Positions 47,975 to 60,900 are shown, counted from the first letter of the stretch. The stretch: DNA of 64,000 nucleotides from Takakia lepidozioides (GCA_030704615.1 CM060734.1:34610042-34674041); one strand, 5' to 3'. The notes: generated from the sequence alone by a model not told the origin. Numbers and translations: made by a program.

Positions 47975-48631
47975 TGATGTCACGGACATAGCCCAGAGGA
48001 ATTTACCAAGAGTAAATACCAGAAGTTACCAAGTTACCAGAAGTTACCATGACCTACCGTGACTTACCATGATCTACCATGATTTACCATTACTTACCAA
48101 GTTACCGGAAGTTTACCAAATTATCAAGAGTAACTTGGGAAACTGCTCAGGAAGCTTCCTTTGGAAGAAACTTCTCCATCAAGATACCTCATTTGTTTAA
48201 GGAAGTTTCTCCATCAAGAAACCTTTGTTTAATCTTGGAAACTTCTCCAGCAAGCATCCTCCATAGGGAAAGCTTCTTAGGGAAGTTTCCTAGTAGCCAG
48301 TATATATAGGAGGCGAGACTGGACACTCTTCAGTCTCGCCAGCACTAGTTCAAGCTACTCTTGTTTCCAGTTTCCAGTACTCCAGTCCAGTTCCCAGTAC
48401 CCTAGCCCAGTTTCTAGTATCTGGTACTCTAGTTCAGTTTCCAGCATTCTAGTATTCAAGTCGTGTTCCAATATCTTGTACTCTTGTTTATTGTTATAAA
48501 GATCGTCTTGATTCTTATTTACTCATCGTGCATTCGGCCACGCCGACCTTGACTTCTTGTCTAGCCTTGTACCTCTAGTCTTATCTCTTGTTTGTGTTCA
48601 GTCATGTTCTCGTCCTTGACACCAGGTAACA
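47975..48631 (+). repeat. LTR of an unidentified retrotransposon
   Basis: Starts tgatgtcacgg right after a polypurine tract (gaggaggggg, 47964-47974) and ends in aggtaaca at 48631. It contains a TATA box (tatatatagg near 48301) and short ttaccatgacctaccgtgac-type repeats at 48010-48120. The upstream polypurine tract marks it as a 3' LTR. No clear pol is left upstream, so the rest of the element is lost or replaced. Confidence 0.65.
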
Positions 48632-48703
48632 GAGGGAGAGAGAAAGAAAGAAAGAAAGAAAGAGGGTGTATGAGAAAACTAAAAAGAAGGTGGGGGGGAG
48701 GGA

Positions 48704-48733
48704 GTGACTGAGCAGCAGTAGCTGCTCAGTCAC
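48704..48733. repeat. Perfect hairpin flanked by G and C runs
   Basis: gtgactgagcagc (48704-48716), loop agta, gctgctcagtcac (48721-48733). A run of seven G lies just left (48692-48698) and a run of seven C just right (48733-48739), extending the fold. Located between the upstream LTR and the gypsy 5' LTR, beside a (gaaa)n tract at 48640-48662. Confidence 0.85.
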
Positions 48734-48781
48734 CCCCCCACACACATTTTTTTTTGGTTTTTTTTTCCTCATCTGGCTTTC

Positions 48782-49625
48782 TGTTAGAGGGCTATTTGGG
48801 ACTTAGATACTTTTATAGGTTTTGTGGGGTACCCTTAATTTTTGCGCAGACTTACGGATGGTAGACTTAGACCAACAGAGGCCTTAGGGATGACAGACAC
48901 AGGCTTTAGGAGGGGGGGGGGGGGAGGGGGGGTAGACAAGCTTACACAGCCAGTCACAGCCCGTCACAGTCTATCACAACTCGACACAGCTTTGCACAGT
49001 CAGACACAGCACGACACAACCCGACACAGCTTCACACAGTTTCACACAACCAATCACAGTCCGACACAGTCCGACACAACTTGGCACAGTCACAGCCCGA
49101 CACAGTTTGGCACAGCCCGTCACAGCGTACATAGGAACGGTTATCATTGGCAGGGAATGACTGTGTGAGAACGACATCTGCAGAGGGAACGTGTTTACTT
49201 CTTAGGTGATAGTTAGTTAGTTAGGCGGTTAGAACAGCTTGTAGATAAAATAGGCAGAGCAAGCATCATAGGGGAGTTTACGGGGGGGGGGCACTTCTTG
49301 GACATTGGCGAGAGGAGAAGGGGCAGAGAGCAAGAACGGGAGCAGAGATGGTGAGCACGGTTAAGGAGGAGAGATGAACAATAAATGTTTGTTATATGCA
49401 AAGCTGTAGTAATATTGTAAAGCAAATTAAAGACACAATGGCTTCGGCCTGATACCTGATAAATCTTAATCTGATACTTATTCGAAACAATCACACTGTG
49501 TAGAGAGACATGAGTGAAGCTGTGGAATGAATGGATGAGTAAATGGAACCTGGTAGATACTGAAGCAATCTGATGCTTCAGTATACACAGTAAGGTAATT
49601 TGCTAACATGAAGGCAAGAAGGAAT
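48782..49625 (+). repeat. 5' LTR
   Basis: 844 bp, starts tgttagagggc. Contains a G run (48909-48930), an array of cacagtccga-like decamers (48945-49125) and AATAAA near 49380. In the final 500 bases I count about 12 substitutions against the 3' LTR, nearly all transitions, so insertion is fairly recent. Confidence 0.93.
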
Positions 49626-49665
49626 ACAAATAGGAAGCACAACCATGATTCACTAGCTGTAGGTC

Positions 49666-51874
49666 ATGACTGATTGTTCCGAGCGGGCTGAGTGCTTAGA
49701 GATATCCAACTCTTCTATCTTGGAGTTTCCAGCTCGGATAGCGAAGGGATGGATGAGTAAAAGCCGCTCGACATTTGGCGACCATACTGGGGAACTGGGT
49801 CAAGAACAACCAGATGTGACAGACATCTGGTGGGATCATGGTGGTTGGAGAATTAAAGAATTTGATGTGAATCAAATTCCCTGTGGAACTGAGAAAGAAA
49901 GGTTGTCCAAGCAATTCTTTCAGATATTCTTGGAATTGTCAGACGGTTGCAAAGAAAACATTCTTAAGAGAGTGCATGATGCAGATCCTGAGTGGGGTAT
50001 GGAGAAAGGAGTGATAAAGATTTATCAGGTGGCCTGTAGAGGGAGAGCAAGTTGGTTACCAACACTGGTTTATGTGATAGCGTTGCTATCCATTAAACGA
50101 GTGGAGTTTGAAGGCTGGGAGGAATGGAAAGTGAATGTTTACACTCATATGCATGAAGAGTTGGTACTGGTAAAGAATTGGATTCCTAAGGATATCCTGT
50201 GGATCAAACTGACACCAAGAACAGCTTTTCAGACGTGCTTGCCATATGGATATATGGTAACAGAGACTTCTAGTATAGCCAAGGGTGCATTGAAGCTTGA
50301 AAGAAACCCAGGCATATACGAGAGATACTACAGAAGAGAGTTTTGGTTATTGCCTCATTGAAGATATGAAAGACATGGGACATGAGTGATGAAAGAGAAG
50401 CTAGACTTCACAGATATTCAGCAAAACGAGAGAATTTTGAAAGCTAATTATCCATATCTTTGGGAGAGAGGAATAGACATAGGAGAATCATCTGGACCTC
50501 TCACACCATTAAGGTCGAAGAGTACATCACCCATACCGGAGGAACCAGAGTTGGATGCCACTCATTCTTATTCTTTACAAGAAAGATTAAGGGATTTGGT
50601 ACAGGAAGAAGATCAGCCACGAGGGGAGAGATCTGAGGTACATCCTTGGATAAAAGATTTGACAGAAATCTTTGATAAGAGTTGGCATGGAACACCAAAA
50701 GCAGGAACTCAAGTTTCTAAAACGGAAGACAAAGAAGGAGGGGAGGATATGGCAGAGCCAACGGAGAGTTCAGACTCTCCAACACCATTGCAATTGAGTT
50801 ACATGAGTGAAGATGAAGAAACCCAAGGGCAGAACTTGGAAGATGAAAACAAAGAGAATAAATTGGAAGATGAAGAGTATGAAGAAGTAGACCCAACAGT
50901 TGAGGTTGAGACTACAACCAGGACATCCCAACCTGTTGGACCTGGATCAAGTGGAGCACTTGAATCACAGGCCAACGAAGGTGTCGGCTCAGGGGGATCA
51001 GGCGGGCAGCCTGGCGGGGACAAGGAATGTGGGAAGTAGTGCAACTGGAGCTGGGAATACTGTGAATATAGTGGGGCCAGTAGCAGGGAGTGCTCAGGGG
51101 CAAGCACCTGGTGGGAGTTCCACCATTACTACAACAGGTCCTCAAGGACCAGCACCAGCAGGGGGACCAGCACCTGTCAGTGGGCAGGGTGTAGGGCCAC
51201 AGATGGCGGTACAACCAACACGGGCAAATCCACCTTTTCCAATATATGCAGGAAAAGGGGATCCTGATGTACACATCAGCCAATTTGACCACATATGTAT
51301 TGTGAACAATGAAAATGGCGATGATGCCAAGATGAGACTGTTTCCATGTTCACTTATTAAGAAAGCAAGTGAATGGTATGCAAGATTCCATGATAATCAT
51401 TTCCTAACCTGTAATGGCCTTAGTACAGCATTCCAAAACAGGTTTAGGACAAGCAAAACTGAGGATGAAGTGTATGGGAGTTTACAACAGTTAAAGCAAA
51501 AGAAGCATGAAACTATTGAGGAGTACATGGAAAAGATGGAATTGATGATGAAAAAGTTGGCTGCTATGCCAGCACCAGGGTTACAGAAGACCTGGTTTGT
51601 GAGTGGGTTAAGACCTGAATTACAAAAGAAAGTGGATATGCTACCCCATAATACAGTGGAAGATGCATTTGAAATAGCCAACAGAATTGAGCAATTGGGG
51701 ATGCTTAGAAGAGAGAAAAGGGATGATGAGGACTCTGAAGAGGAGTCAGATGAGGAAGAAGAGCAAGAGCTCAAAAAGAAGAGTAAGAAGAAGGAAAAGT
51801 TGAAGAGGGAAAACTATGAGAAAAGACTGGAGGAGATCTTGAAGAAGTATGCCACAAAGGCTGCAACACATTGA
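49666..51874 (+). pseudogene. gag of the gypsy element
   Basis: First part (49666 to about 51030) has TGA stops at 50359 and 50383 and an acidic linker; a one-base shift near 51000 leads to the second part. The retrotransposon gag domain is at about 51235-51720 (FPIYAGKGDPDVHISQFDH, SLIKKASEWYARF, TAFQNRFR, IEEYMEKMELMMKKLA). A glutamate/lysine coiled-coil tail follows, up to a TGA at 51872. Gag forms the intracellular particle. Confidence 0.85.
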
Positions 51875-51877
51875 AGG

Positions 51878-52897
51878 AAGGGTGTTTGGTGTGCAAAATG
51901 CCAGAATGAAGGCCATACCACAGTTGAATGCCACATGAAGGAGAAACACTATACTATCTGTAAAATGGATAACCATTCTACTGAGAATTGTTACTACAAC
52001 AGAAGAACAGCTGCAAGAGAACCTAGGCAAGTAAGGGTGCATCAAGTGCAGCCCCAGCCAAGAAGAAACAATGATCAGGACCACTATGGAATGCTTGATG
52101 GTTATAACAATGGTATGGAAGGGAGAGGTAATCCAAGAGGGAATTACCAAGGCAATCCCAGAGGCAACTATCAGGGTAATCCAAGGGGGAATTACCAGCC
52201 AGGGAATCAGGATTATAGAAATAATCCCAGAGCAGATCAAGGGCGAGGACCCAATGGTAAAGAACTGTGTTACTATTGTAATCAGGCAGGACATCGCAAC
52301 GCAGGATGTTCATTCTGGATTAGACACCAAAATGAGATGAGAGCTCCTGTGAATGAGGGCCCAGTGGTAGCAGCTCACATGGTTAGGCCATGTGTTGTAC
52401 CAGAAGTAAGTACAATGATAGTAACCAGAAGCAAAGCTAAACTAATACCTCCTGTAGATGAGGAAGATGATGATAATGAAGATGGCAGTGATGTGCCTGA
52501 AGATGATGAGGCTTGGAGAGATGAGAAGGAACTGCACAAGGAAGTGGCTGATACCATAAGGGAAATACAGAAGAGTACTGATATCCCTATGGCAGATTCC
52601 TCTGATTCTGAAAGAGAAGATGAAGTGAGTGAAGATGAAGTGAAAAAAGAAGCTGCACAACTGCAGAGTAATGAAGGGACTTTGGCTGAAGTAATATGCC
52701 AGTCCAAAGCGGAGATTACCATTGGACAGCTATTGGCTGTGGCACCTCATTGTAGGCACAGGCTGTATCAAGCAATCAATCAGATTGCCCATGTGACAGA
52801 GAACACAGGCATGAACAGCAAGGTGACCAATTATAATGTGAAGCCGGAAGGGCGAGAAACAGTCATGGACTTTGATGATTCTATGCCAGTAATCTAA
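51878..52897 (+). pseudogene. Nucleocapsid-like segment with zinc knuckles
   Basis: Continues in the gag frame past the TGA at 51872. CCHC knuckles: CAKCQNEGHTTVEC and CYYCNQAGHRNAGC, with a damaged one between them. Between knuckles is a GNPRGNYQ repeat, three copies at about 52126-52200. The distal half is acidic and ends at TAA 52895. Confidence 0.85.
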
Positions 52898-53326
52898 TTG
52901 AGAATTGGAAGCACAGACCTGACTGATGTACTGATAGATGGAGGCTCTGGAGTGAATATCATGACAGACCAATTAAGGCAGAAGCTTGGTCTAAGTAACA
53001 TGAAACCAGCCCCATTCACAGTGACAATGGCGGATCAAAGAAGTGTTCAGCCATTAGGCTTGATAAGAGGAGTTAAGATACAGATTCAAAAGATGATCTT
53101 TAAGATCACAGTGACTGTATTGAAAATGGATGATGTCATGGAAGCTTACTCCTTATTGCTGGGTCGACCATGGCTGAAACAGGCCAGGGTATTCCATGAC
53201 TGGAATTCCCAATTACTAACTGTGTATGATGGGAAGCGCAAGATACAAATCACCACTAAGAAATCTAGTAGACTACCTGCTACGAGAAGACCTCGAGCAG
53301 TCAGAGAGTATGACTGGAGGAAATGA
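52898..53326 (+). pseudogene. Aspartic protease domain
   Basis: Same frame as the knuckle segment. The active-site motif is DVLIDGGSGVNIM, the D-G-G-S-G variant used by plant gypsy elements, followed by VMEAYSLLLGRPWLK. The frame is closed by TGA 53324. It would cleave the polyprotein. Confidence 0.87.
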
Positions 53327-55110
53327 CTTGATGAGGAGCAGGAAGCTACCCTATTCGCTGCACACCCAGAGTGGGAGCAGGTTGCAGAAATGCAACTGGA
53401 AGGCCTAAGTTGTTTAAAAGGTATCTGCTGTGGTGTAGTAACAACAACACCAATTGAGGGTGAAACAAGCAGTTACCCACCACATTTCTATGAAGAAAGA
53501 GAGGGAGAAATGGAAATCCTAGAAGAACCAGCCACTGTGAGTTTACAGGATGAAGTAGTGACTGGTTGGACAATCACAGCTGATGAGCAGGTGAGAGAAG
53601 TGAATGTGGGAACTGAGGAGGAACCGAGAATGGTGAAAGTAGGGGCTGACTTGGAGCCAGAATTCTTTGAGGAAGCTAAGAGTCTGTTCATCAAATACAG
53701 AGATGTATTTGCTTGGAGCTATGAGGATCTGAAAGGGATACCACCTGAGATCTGTCAGCATAAGATTGAACTGGAACTAGGGTCAGTACCAATCAAACAG
53801 ACAAGGTACAGAATGAATCCCAACTATGCACAGAAGGTTGGGGAAGAGATCAAGAAGTTGGCTGAGGCTAAGTTCATATACCCGATAGAGTATACAACAT
53901 GGTTGTCACCCATTGTGATATTCCCAAGAAGAATGGTAAACTGAGAGTTTGTGTGAACTATAAGAAGTTGAATGCTTGTACAAAGAAAGATCCCTTCCAT
54001 TTGCCATTCACAGAAGCGGTGCTGGACACTGTGGCAGGCCATGAGATGTACTCATTCATGGATGGCTTCAGTGGGTATAACCAAGTGCAAGTGATAGAAG
54101 AAGACCAGGGAAAGACAGTTTTCATCACAGTCTAGGGTGCTTATGCATACAAAGTCATGCCTTTTGGACTTTGTAATGCACCAGCAACTTTTCAGAGAGT
54201 GATAAGTGAATCTTTCCATGAGTATCTGGATGATTTCATGCAGGTGTTCTTAGATGACTTCAGTGTGTACAGTTCTAAGAATGAGCACTGGCATAAATTG
54301 GAGTTATATTTGGCCAGATGCAGGATGAGAGGTCTGGGTCTGAATCTAGAAAAGTGTACTTTCTGTGTGAACTCAGGAGTGACTTTGGGACACATTGTGT
54401 GTAAGAGGGGACTGCTTGTGGATCCCAGAAAGACAGAGGCTATTAAAGCCTCTCCACCACCAGGAAATGTTAAGAGTCTAAGGAGATTCCTTGGACAAAC
54501 CAGTTATTACAAAAGATTTGTTAGACAGTATGCACAGATAGCAGCACCATTGAGCAAGCTTCTGAAGAAAGATGCAGTGTTTGCATGGACAGCTGAATGT
54601 CAGCAGGCTTTTGAGGAACTTACATTGTCAGTAACATCTACACCTGTGCTGATTAACCCTCACTGGCATGTAGTATTTCATGTTCACTGTGATGCCTCAA
54701 GAGAAGCATTGGGAGCAGTGTTAGCCCAAAATGTAACAGGAAACATAGATTCACATGTGTACTATGCTAGCAGGTTGATGAACAGTGCTGAAAGGAACTA
54801 TAGCACAACTGAAAGAGAAGCATTGGCAATGATTTATGCAGTCAAGAAATTCAGGCATTACTTATTGGGAAGGAAGTTCATGTTTTATGTGGATCATCAG
54901 GCTTTGATTTATCTGGTGAACAAGCCTTTGATAAGTGGCAGGATAACAAGATGGTTAATAATCTTGCACAAGTTTGAGTTCAAAGTTGTTTACAAGCCTG
55001 GCCGTTTGCATCTTGTGGCAGATCATTTGTCACGCCTATCAACAGGAGAGCCCGCCATGGGAGTAGACGACCAACTACCTGATGCGAGTTTATTTGCAGT
55101 GGAGGTGTAA
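53327..55110 (+). pseudogene. Reverse transcriptase and RNase H
   Basis: RT starts with PEICQHKIELELGS and KQTRYRMNPNYAQKV; a frame change near 53920 (PIVIFPRRM, then IPKKNGKLRVCVNYKKLN) separates fingers from palm. FMDGFSGYNQV carries the first catalytic Asp and FLDDFSVYS the Asp pair. TAG at 54133-54135 replaces the invariant Trp just before GAYAYKVMPFGLCNAP. RNase H: CDASREALGAVLAQ, STTEREALAMIYAVKKFRHY, YVDHQAL. Confidence 0.92.
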
Positions 55111-55236
55111 GGAAATACAGATGATTGGTTAGATTGGCAGTGACCAATCAGATACTACCTTACTCATGGTCAGTGCCCACCTAGTTATGGGAAGGAGCAG
55201 AGGAGGAAAATAGCTATCAAGGCTTTACCTTAAACT

Positions 55237-56397
55237 ATGATAGGGGCCAGAATGTATAAGCTAGGACCTGATGGAGTTCTTAAACGATGCTTGTACCACC
55301 ATGAAGTAAATAAAGTTTTGGAGGAAGTTCATAAAGGAGTGGCTGGAGGTCATTTTGGAGAAGAGACTACCAGTAGAAAGATACTACTTGCAGGTTACTG
55401 GTGGCCTACTTTGTTCAAGAATGTACACAAATATTGCAAGAGTTGTGATGAGTGTCAGAGGCTAGGACCATTGCAGAGATCTGGGAAGATGGCTTTGCAT
55501 CCTACGATGCCTACTGAACCATTTCAGAAATGGGGACTAGATTTTGTTGGACCAATTAACCCACCAGCCAGAAATACACAGAACAAGTATATAATCACGG
55601 CCACTTATTATACTACAAAGTGGGTGGAAGCTAAAGCTCTAAGGGACAACACAGCTAAGTCCACAGCAAGGTTCATGTATGAGAACATATTCACAAGATT
55701 TGGTTGTCCCCTGGAATTTATTAGTGACCAAGAAAGTCACTTCATTAACGAGACTATAGAACTACTGACTAAAGAGTTCATGATTGTGCACATGAAAAGT
55801 ACAACCTATTACCCACAGGGTAATGGGCAGGCAGAGGCCACAAACAAAATACTATGCACTATCTTGGCTAAGATAGTCGATGCAAACAGAACAGATTGGG
55901 ATACAAAGCTTCTGACAGCTTTGTGGTCATATAGAACTTCATATAAAGTCACAACCAAGTATACACCATCCCAATTAGTTTATGGTATGGAAGCTTTACT
56001 TCCAGTGGAGTTTTTGTTACCTACCATGAGAACTGAATGGGGAAGGAGAATGGAATTGGAGGATTCAATTAAAGTCAGGAAACATGAATTATATCATGTG
56101 GAAGAAGTACATGCTGATGCAGCAGATAACATGACCAGAATTCAGATGAAGAGGAAGGATCAATTTGACGAAGGTAAACTGAAAACTTTTAAGACGGGTG
56201 ATTTGGTTCTGTAGTTGCAGAAGAAGGGGAAGATTAAGGCTTCTAAGCTTAAGTCACCATGGAAAGGACCTTATGTCATACAGAAGATGTATGATAACAA
56301 CACAGCCGTGTTACAAACCATTAACAAAGAGATGCTGGGAAGAGTCAATGCCAATAAGTTGAAGGGATACAGTGGTATCCATGACAAACCATTGTAA
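55237..56397 (+). pseudogene. Integrase
   Basis: N-terminal HHCC zinc-binding region (HHEV to KSCDEC), then the DDE core: WGLDFVGPI, FISDQESHFINETIELL (the second Asp), NGQAEATNKIL (Glu), followed by YGMEALLPVEF. A TAG at 56212 precedes the C-terminal GPYVIQKM segment. No chromodomain. Confidence 0.92.
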
Positions 56398-57106
56398 CAC
56401 GATTTGCATATTGAAACACAGAAATAGTCACGGTAATACCAACGAAGCATGAAGCACTTGTCGTAAAGCCGAATGTGTATGGCCGGAGCGGGGAACACGG
56501 GTGTTCGCACAGTTATCACATCCTATCACAGCCCACCACAGTTTGACACAGTCTCTCACAGTCCATAGGGTCAGTGACAGGTGGACGCGGGTTAACGTCA
56601 GAAAAGTGGCCGGCAAGTGAAAAGACAGCTTGGAAGTCAGATTCTGAGAATGTGCCACGAGGACAGGGGAAGACGGAGGTGTGTCTAAGAACGGACATGT
56701 GGCCACTAGGGCGAAGCACACCGCGGTGCATATATTGCAAAAGTGGGTGTCATCATGTAAGAGGACAAACTGAGCCATCAAAGTACCTACCCGGTACATC
56801 AACCAAAACTATTTGTGGGCCCATTAATGCATTCAGGGCAAAGGTAACGGAACCCAGAAAAGGGGGACTTTTGCCACATGTGTTGTCCTAGTGGACATTC
56901 CAGGTGGGAATGTCCACTGAGGGGGGTAAAATTAAAGAAGTTACCCAAGGAGGCAACAACCAATCAGGAGCGAGAATTTCATGCAGGTGGTTCCCTCTAA
57001 GAAACAAGAACAAGAAATTAGAAGAGTTATGAGCGGAAGAGTCGGGGTGGCTCCGAATAACCAGTGTCTCGACGGGAGGGGCAATTAAAGCTATAACTTT
57101 GTAGTT
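56398..57106 (+). other. Spacer after integrase
   Basis: No coding domain seen. It includes a short array of LTR-type words (tcacagcccaccacagtttgacacag, split over 56517-56565) and ends just before the accessory frame. Confidence 0.6.
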
Positions 57107-60100
57107 ATGGCGGATATTACAGATTATACGCTCGCTTTACTTCTTACACAGTGGCGCAAAGATGGACGGGTTGAGAGTACATTCTCTCTCACTCGATACT
57201 TGCAAGCTCCACAAGCTTACATGCACTTACCCGTTCCTTTCTGTGCAAACCATATTTTTATGCTGTACGCCTTGCAAGCTTTCCTATAGCTATTTCAAAC
57301 AAGGTCATCTTGTTTGTCTGGAATGAAGAGAATTCGGGGAATGAAGGATGTCAGGGTGAAGAGCACCACGATTCTGCAGAAGCAGACAATTGCTACACCT
57401 CAGGCTGTGCAGCTGTTGAAGGAGTTGCGATTGGAAGGACTGCTACGCAAGGAATGGTCTTTGCATCATAGGGCGTTCATGATACAATTCATTTAGAACT
57501 TTGAACCTCAGACGGGAGTTACACAAGTGAGGGGAGTAGATATAGAGATTACTCCCCAATACTTGCAGCAATTGTTTGAATTGCCATCAGGCCGTGTAAA
57601 TGTGGATGAGCACAGGGCAAGATTGCAAATAGACAATTTGTTCCAAGAAGGGAGTTTCTTTAAGACTCAGGGATACACTTGCACCAAGGCCGAGTACCCA
57701 GGGTTAAAAGAAGTTGGTCAGGTTCTGAATGTTCTGTTTGCCATGAAACAGAACCAACAATACCTTAGCAGATCAATCACGGAAGAGATATTGAAAGCCT
57801 TGAGGGGGGAAGATGTGGTTTGGGCGGACTTAATGTACAATGGTTTGGTAGAAGAGATGAAGCGGTTACAAGGCACTGCTGCTAAGTCTCCAATCGTTGT
57901 GTCTGGCCCAGTGATTGCGCAAATTATTCTTGATTCTTGCATACTTGATGCGCGAGAACGTAAGGAGATGGGAGTGTTTGAGGCAGCAACCACTACAATT
58001 GAGGAGCAGGGCTCTTCACATGGTGAAGGTGGATTGGAGGGGCGGCACCAGTCCAAGAGACAAAAGAAGGACACGACTATAGTGGCAGATCCACTAGCTT
58101 CAAGGAAACCGCGAAATGATGATGTTTCCATAGCTCTTGTGCAAGATGGGGAACAGCAGCACAGAGGGCTGTTATTACTGGAAGCACGACCTTTGGAGAG
58201 GGAAGAAGAAGTCACTTTGGTACCACAGCCATCACAGCCAGTTGACTTGGTTGTCTCAGAGGTCCCTCAGTTAGTACATGTTGTTGCACCAGAGCCTATT
58301 GCTCTGGAAGGAGAAGGGTTGGACATTCCCACTACAGAGCAGGTCGTGGCAGAAATTGAAAAGGGTGACCTTCTCTATGAAAACTCTGGCTTGGTCAGGG
58401 AATCAGTGGTACCAGAGGTGCAAAGTTTGTCCAAGGAAATCCCTGCTGTGCATGTGATACCCAAACCTGTGGCGGAGGTTCCAGAGATAGAATGTAAGGG
58501 CACTGCAGCGCTTGTGGAGAATGAGGTCGTTCAGGAAGAAGATCTTGTCGGAACATGGCCTGAATGGTTGGTGAAACATCACACTATGGAGGATCAGAGA
58601 GAACAACAGCAAGTTCACCATGAAGATCCACAACAGGCCATGCTTATGAGTTCTATAAGCAGGACACTCAATTTGTTGGGCACTTATGTGAAATCCCATG
58701 TTCCATCTACACAATTGGCAGCTTTGAGGGAGGAACTCAATCAGGAGTTTGAGGCTAGAATTGCCACTGAGTGTGCAAACAAGGTGGATGTGGAGGCCAA
58801 CCTCAAGTTGTGGAAAGAATTGGAGGACACCAAGGCTGCCCTGCAGCTAGTAAAGAGGAATTTGATTGAAGCGGGTCTGAAGCAGGGGAAATTGCATGAA
58901 GCACATAAGCAGTAGCTATACCCATTGCAGGTGCAGCATGAGGGCAAATTGCAGGAAGTGAAGGTGCTTCATATAGAGTTGGAGACAGTTCATCAGAGAA
59001 TGACCATACAATGTGCCACACTAACAACTGCTCTAGAGCAAACTGCGTTAGAAGTTAACAGACAAGCAGAGAGATGTATGATGGCCGAGGCTGAGACAGT
59101 AGAGCAGGGGAAACTTATTGCTGATCTGAAGGCTACTCTCCGTCGCAATCCAACAGTACAGTCAGGTTGAGGCTGAGAAGGAAAGATTCATCCTGCAGTT
59201 GCAGCAATCACTCACGGGCCACAAGAATGAACTCTCTGTGGCTAACAAGGCTTGGAAGGAAGCCAATAATCTAGCTGCTGCCTATGCGGCCCTGGTTGAA
59301 CCTCATGCAAAGCGCATGGAGGCTTTACAGCAGCAGTTAGATGTGTACAGACTCAAGGAGGAGCAGGCTCTTAGGGTTGCTACACGAGACTTGGTGGATA
59401 ATCATCTTATGCAAGTATGGTTAACACAAGGGCTGGTGGAAGGGAAGGCACCACAAAAGCTCACTCAAGGGGAGATGAATGATCTCAGATTGCAGGTGCA
59501 GAACATTGCCACAACTACTATAGACAATGTCTATGGATAGTGGAGTTACAGGATGATGTGGAAGGCCTGCAAACTCAAGTGAATGACTTGAGTTCCAGTA
59601 TTGACAAAAGAGTCTTTGTTCCTGAGGAGCAGCTGGTAGCTACTTATTTGCATGCCAGGACTCTGATTTTCCAATCTTCATCACAGGAGGTGCAAGAGTT
59701 GCCAGCAGTAGGAGGGACAACGGCGGCAATATCACAACCTCTACAGCAGGTGGCTGTGCAGGTAGCTGACGCTGTTGATACCATGGCGCAGCCACAGTCT
59801 GAGGTTTGGGGGGATGCTGCTTTCAACCCATCTAGACTCCTACTGTGTGGGAGTACAATCGGGCTATGATTATGCCCTTCAACCAAATTCCCATTGTGAT
59901 GGATTTGGCTTGGAAGGAATTCAGTCCTCCACAGTCTTTGGCACATTATTACCAGATCATGCACATTTGGTTGCCAGTGGCAACTCGGACTAAGGTTCTT
60001 CCGAACAATTGACCCATTGAGGATCATCATTTTGCAAGGTACTGGTCTGAGACAGGCACCATGCTGAAGGAATTAATTGCCTTCCAGGTTGTTCATGGGT

Positions 60101-60834
60101 ACATCTACACCAAGACCAAGGAGGTATCTAGTATTGTCATGGGCTGTGGATTGTACTATGCTGCTTGTTTCCTTGCACGTTATCACATTGAGCAGCAGAA
60201 GATGCAGTCAAGATTTTTGAGTTATTCCAATGGAGATCATTGGGTCTTACCTTCAATTCCACCTCATATGTATCTATATGATGCGAAACTCATGATGCAG
60301 AAGGATTCCCAGCTTCGTTTATGGTTTAATTTGGCTTGGAACAGCTTGGCCAAAGAAAAATTGGGCCCTGATGATATTTTTTATAAGGGACATGAAGCCT
60401 AGAAATATTTACACTGTTCCAAACTCATTGGCACACCTCTCACCTATACGGCCAAGGAGTTCAGGGAATTCACTCATTTTGCTTGCAAGCGATTAAAACA
60501 AGTAGTCTTGTTCAAGCTTCCAGACATGGTGGGCCAACATTGCATGCCATGCAGGATTCCTGAGGAACCACTTAAGGTTTGGCCGCCAAAACACCTCAGG
60601 GGGGAAGATGATTCTGATACTACTGGTTCTTTAGATGAACCTTTTGACATGGCGGAGGACTATGCACTCCAGATGGCAGAGAATAAACGACGGGGATCTC
60701 CTATGCCTGAGAGGTTACCTTGTTATCAACAACAGGAGGGTCGACAAACATTTCCATTTGGTGCTCAATCGCCTCCATCAGCCAGTGACAGGGCTCGAGC
60801 TCGTACACAGAGCCCTTCAAGAGACTCTCACTGA
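57107..60834 (+). pseudogene. Large accessory reading frame of the gypsy element
   Basis: Sense-strand frame of about 1,240 codons after integrase. It stays in one frame from 57107 to 59170 apart from TAG stops at 57287, 57494 and 58913, shifts near 59180, 59540 and 59870, and continues in one frame from 59871 to 60834 with TGA 60010 and TAG 60400. The N-terminal 150 residues (VDIEITPQYLQQLFELPSG) look globular. Next comes a V/P/E-rich acidic part, then a long coiled coil (about 58600-59540, with ELNQEFEARIA and ALQLVKRNLIEAGLKQG), then a W/Y/H-rich part (HGYIYTKTKEVSSIVMGCG) and a basic S/R tail. I do not recognise the family. Extra frames between integrase and 3' LTR are known in some Tat/Athila-related plant elements, but this one is unusually long. 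Confidence 0.7.
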
Positions 60835-60900
60835 CAAAAGGGTGTGCGCTCATAAAGGGTTGCTGTTCCTAAACAGTAAACCATGAGGACACGGCTTTTT

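Noticed and set aside
48974-49168. Open frames through the LTR decamer arrays
   Set aside because: Simple repeats keep several frames open; the arrays are in LTRs and differ in copy number.
56428-56891. Opposing open frames in the gypsy spacer
   Set aside because: No domain, and they overlap each other across an array of LTR-type words.
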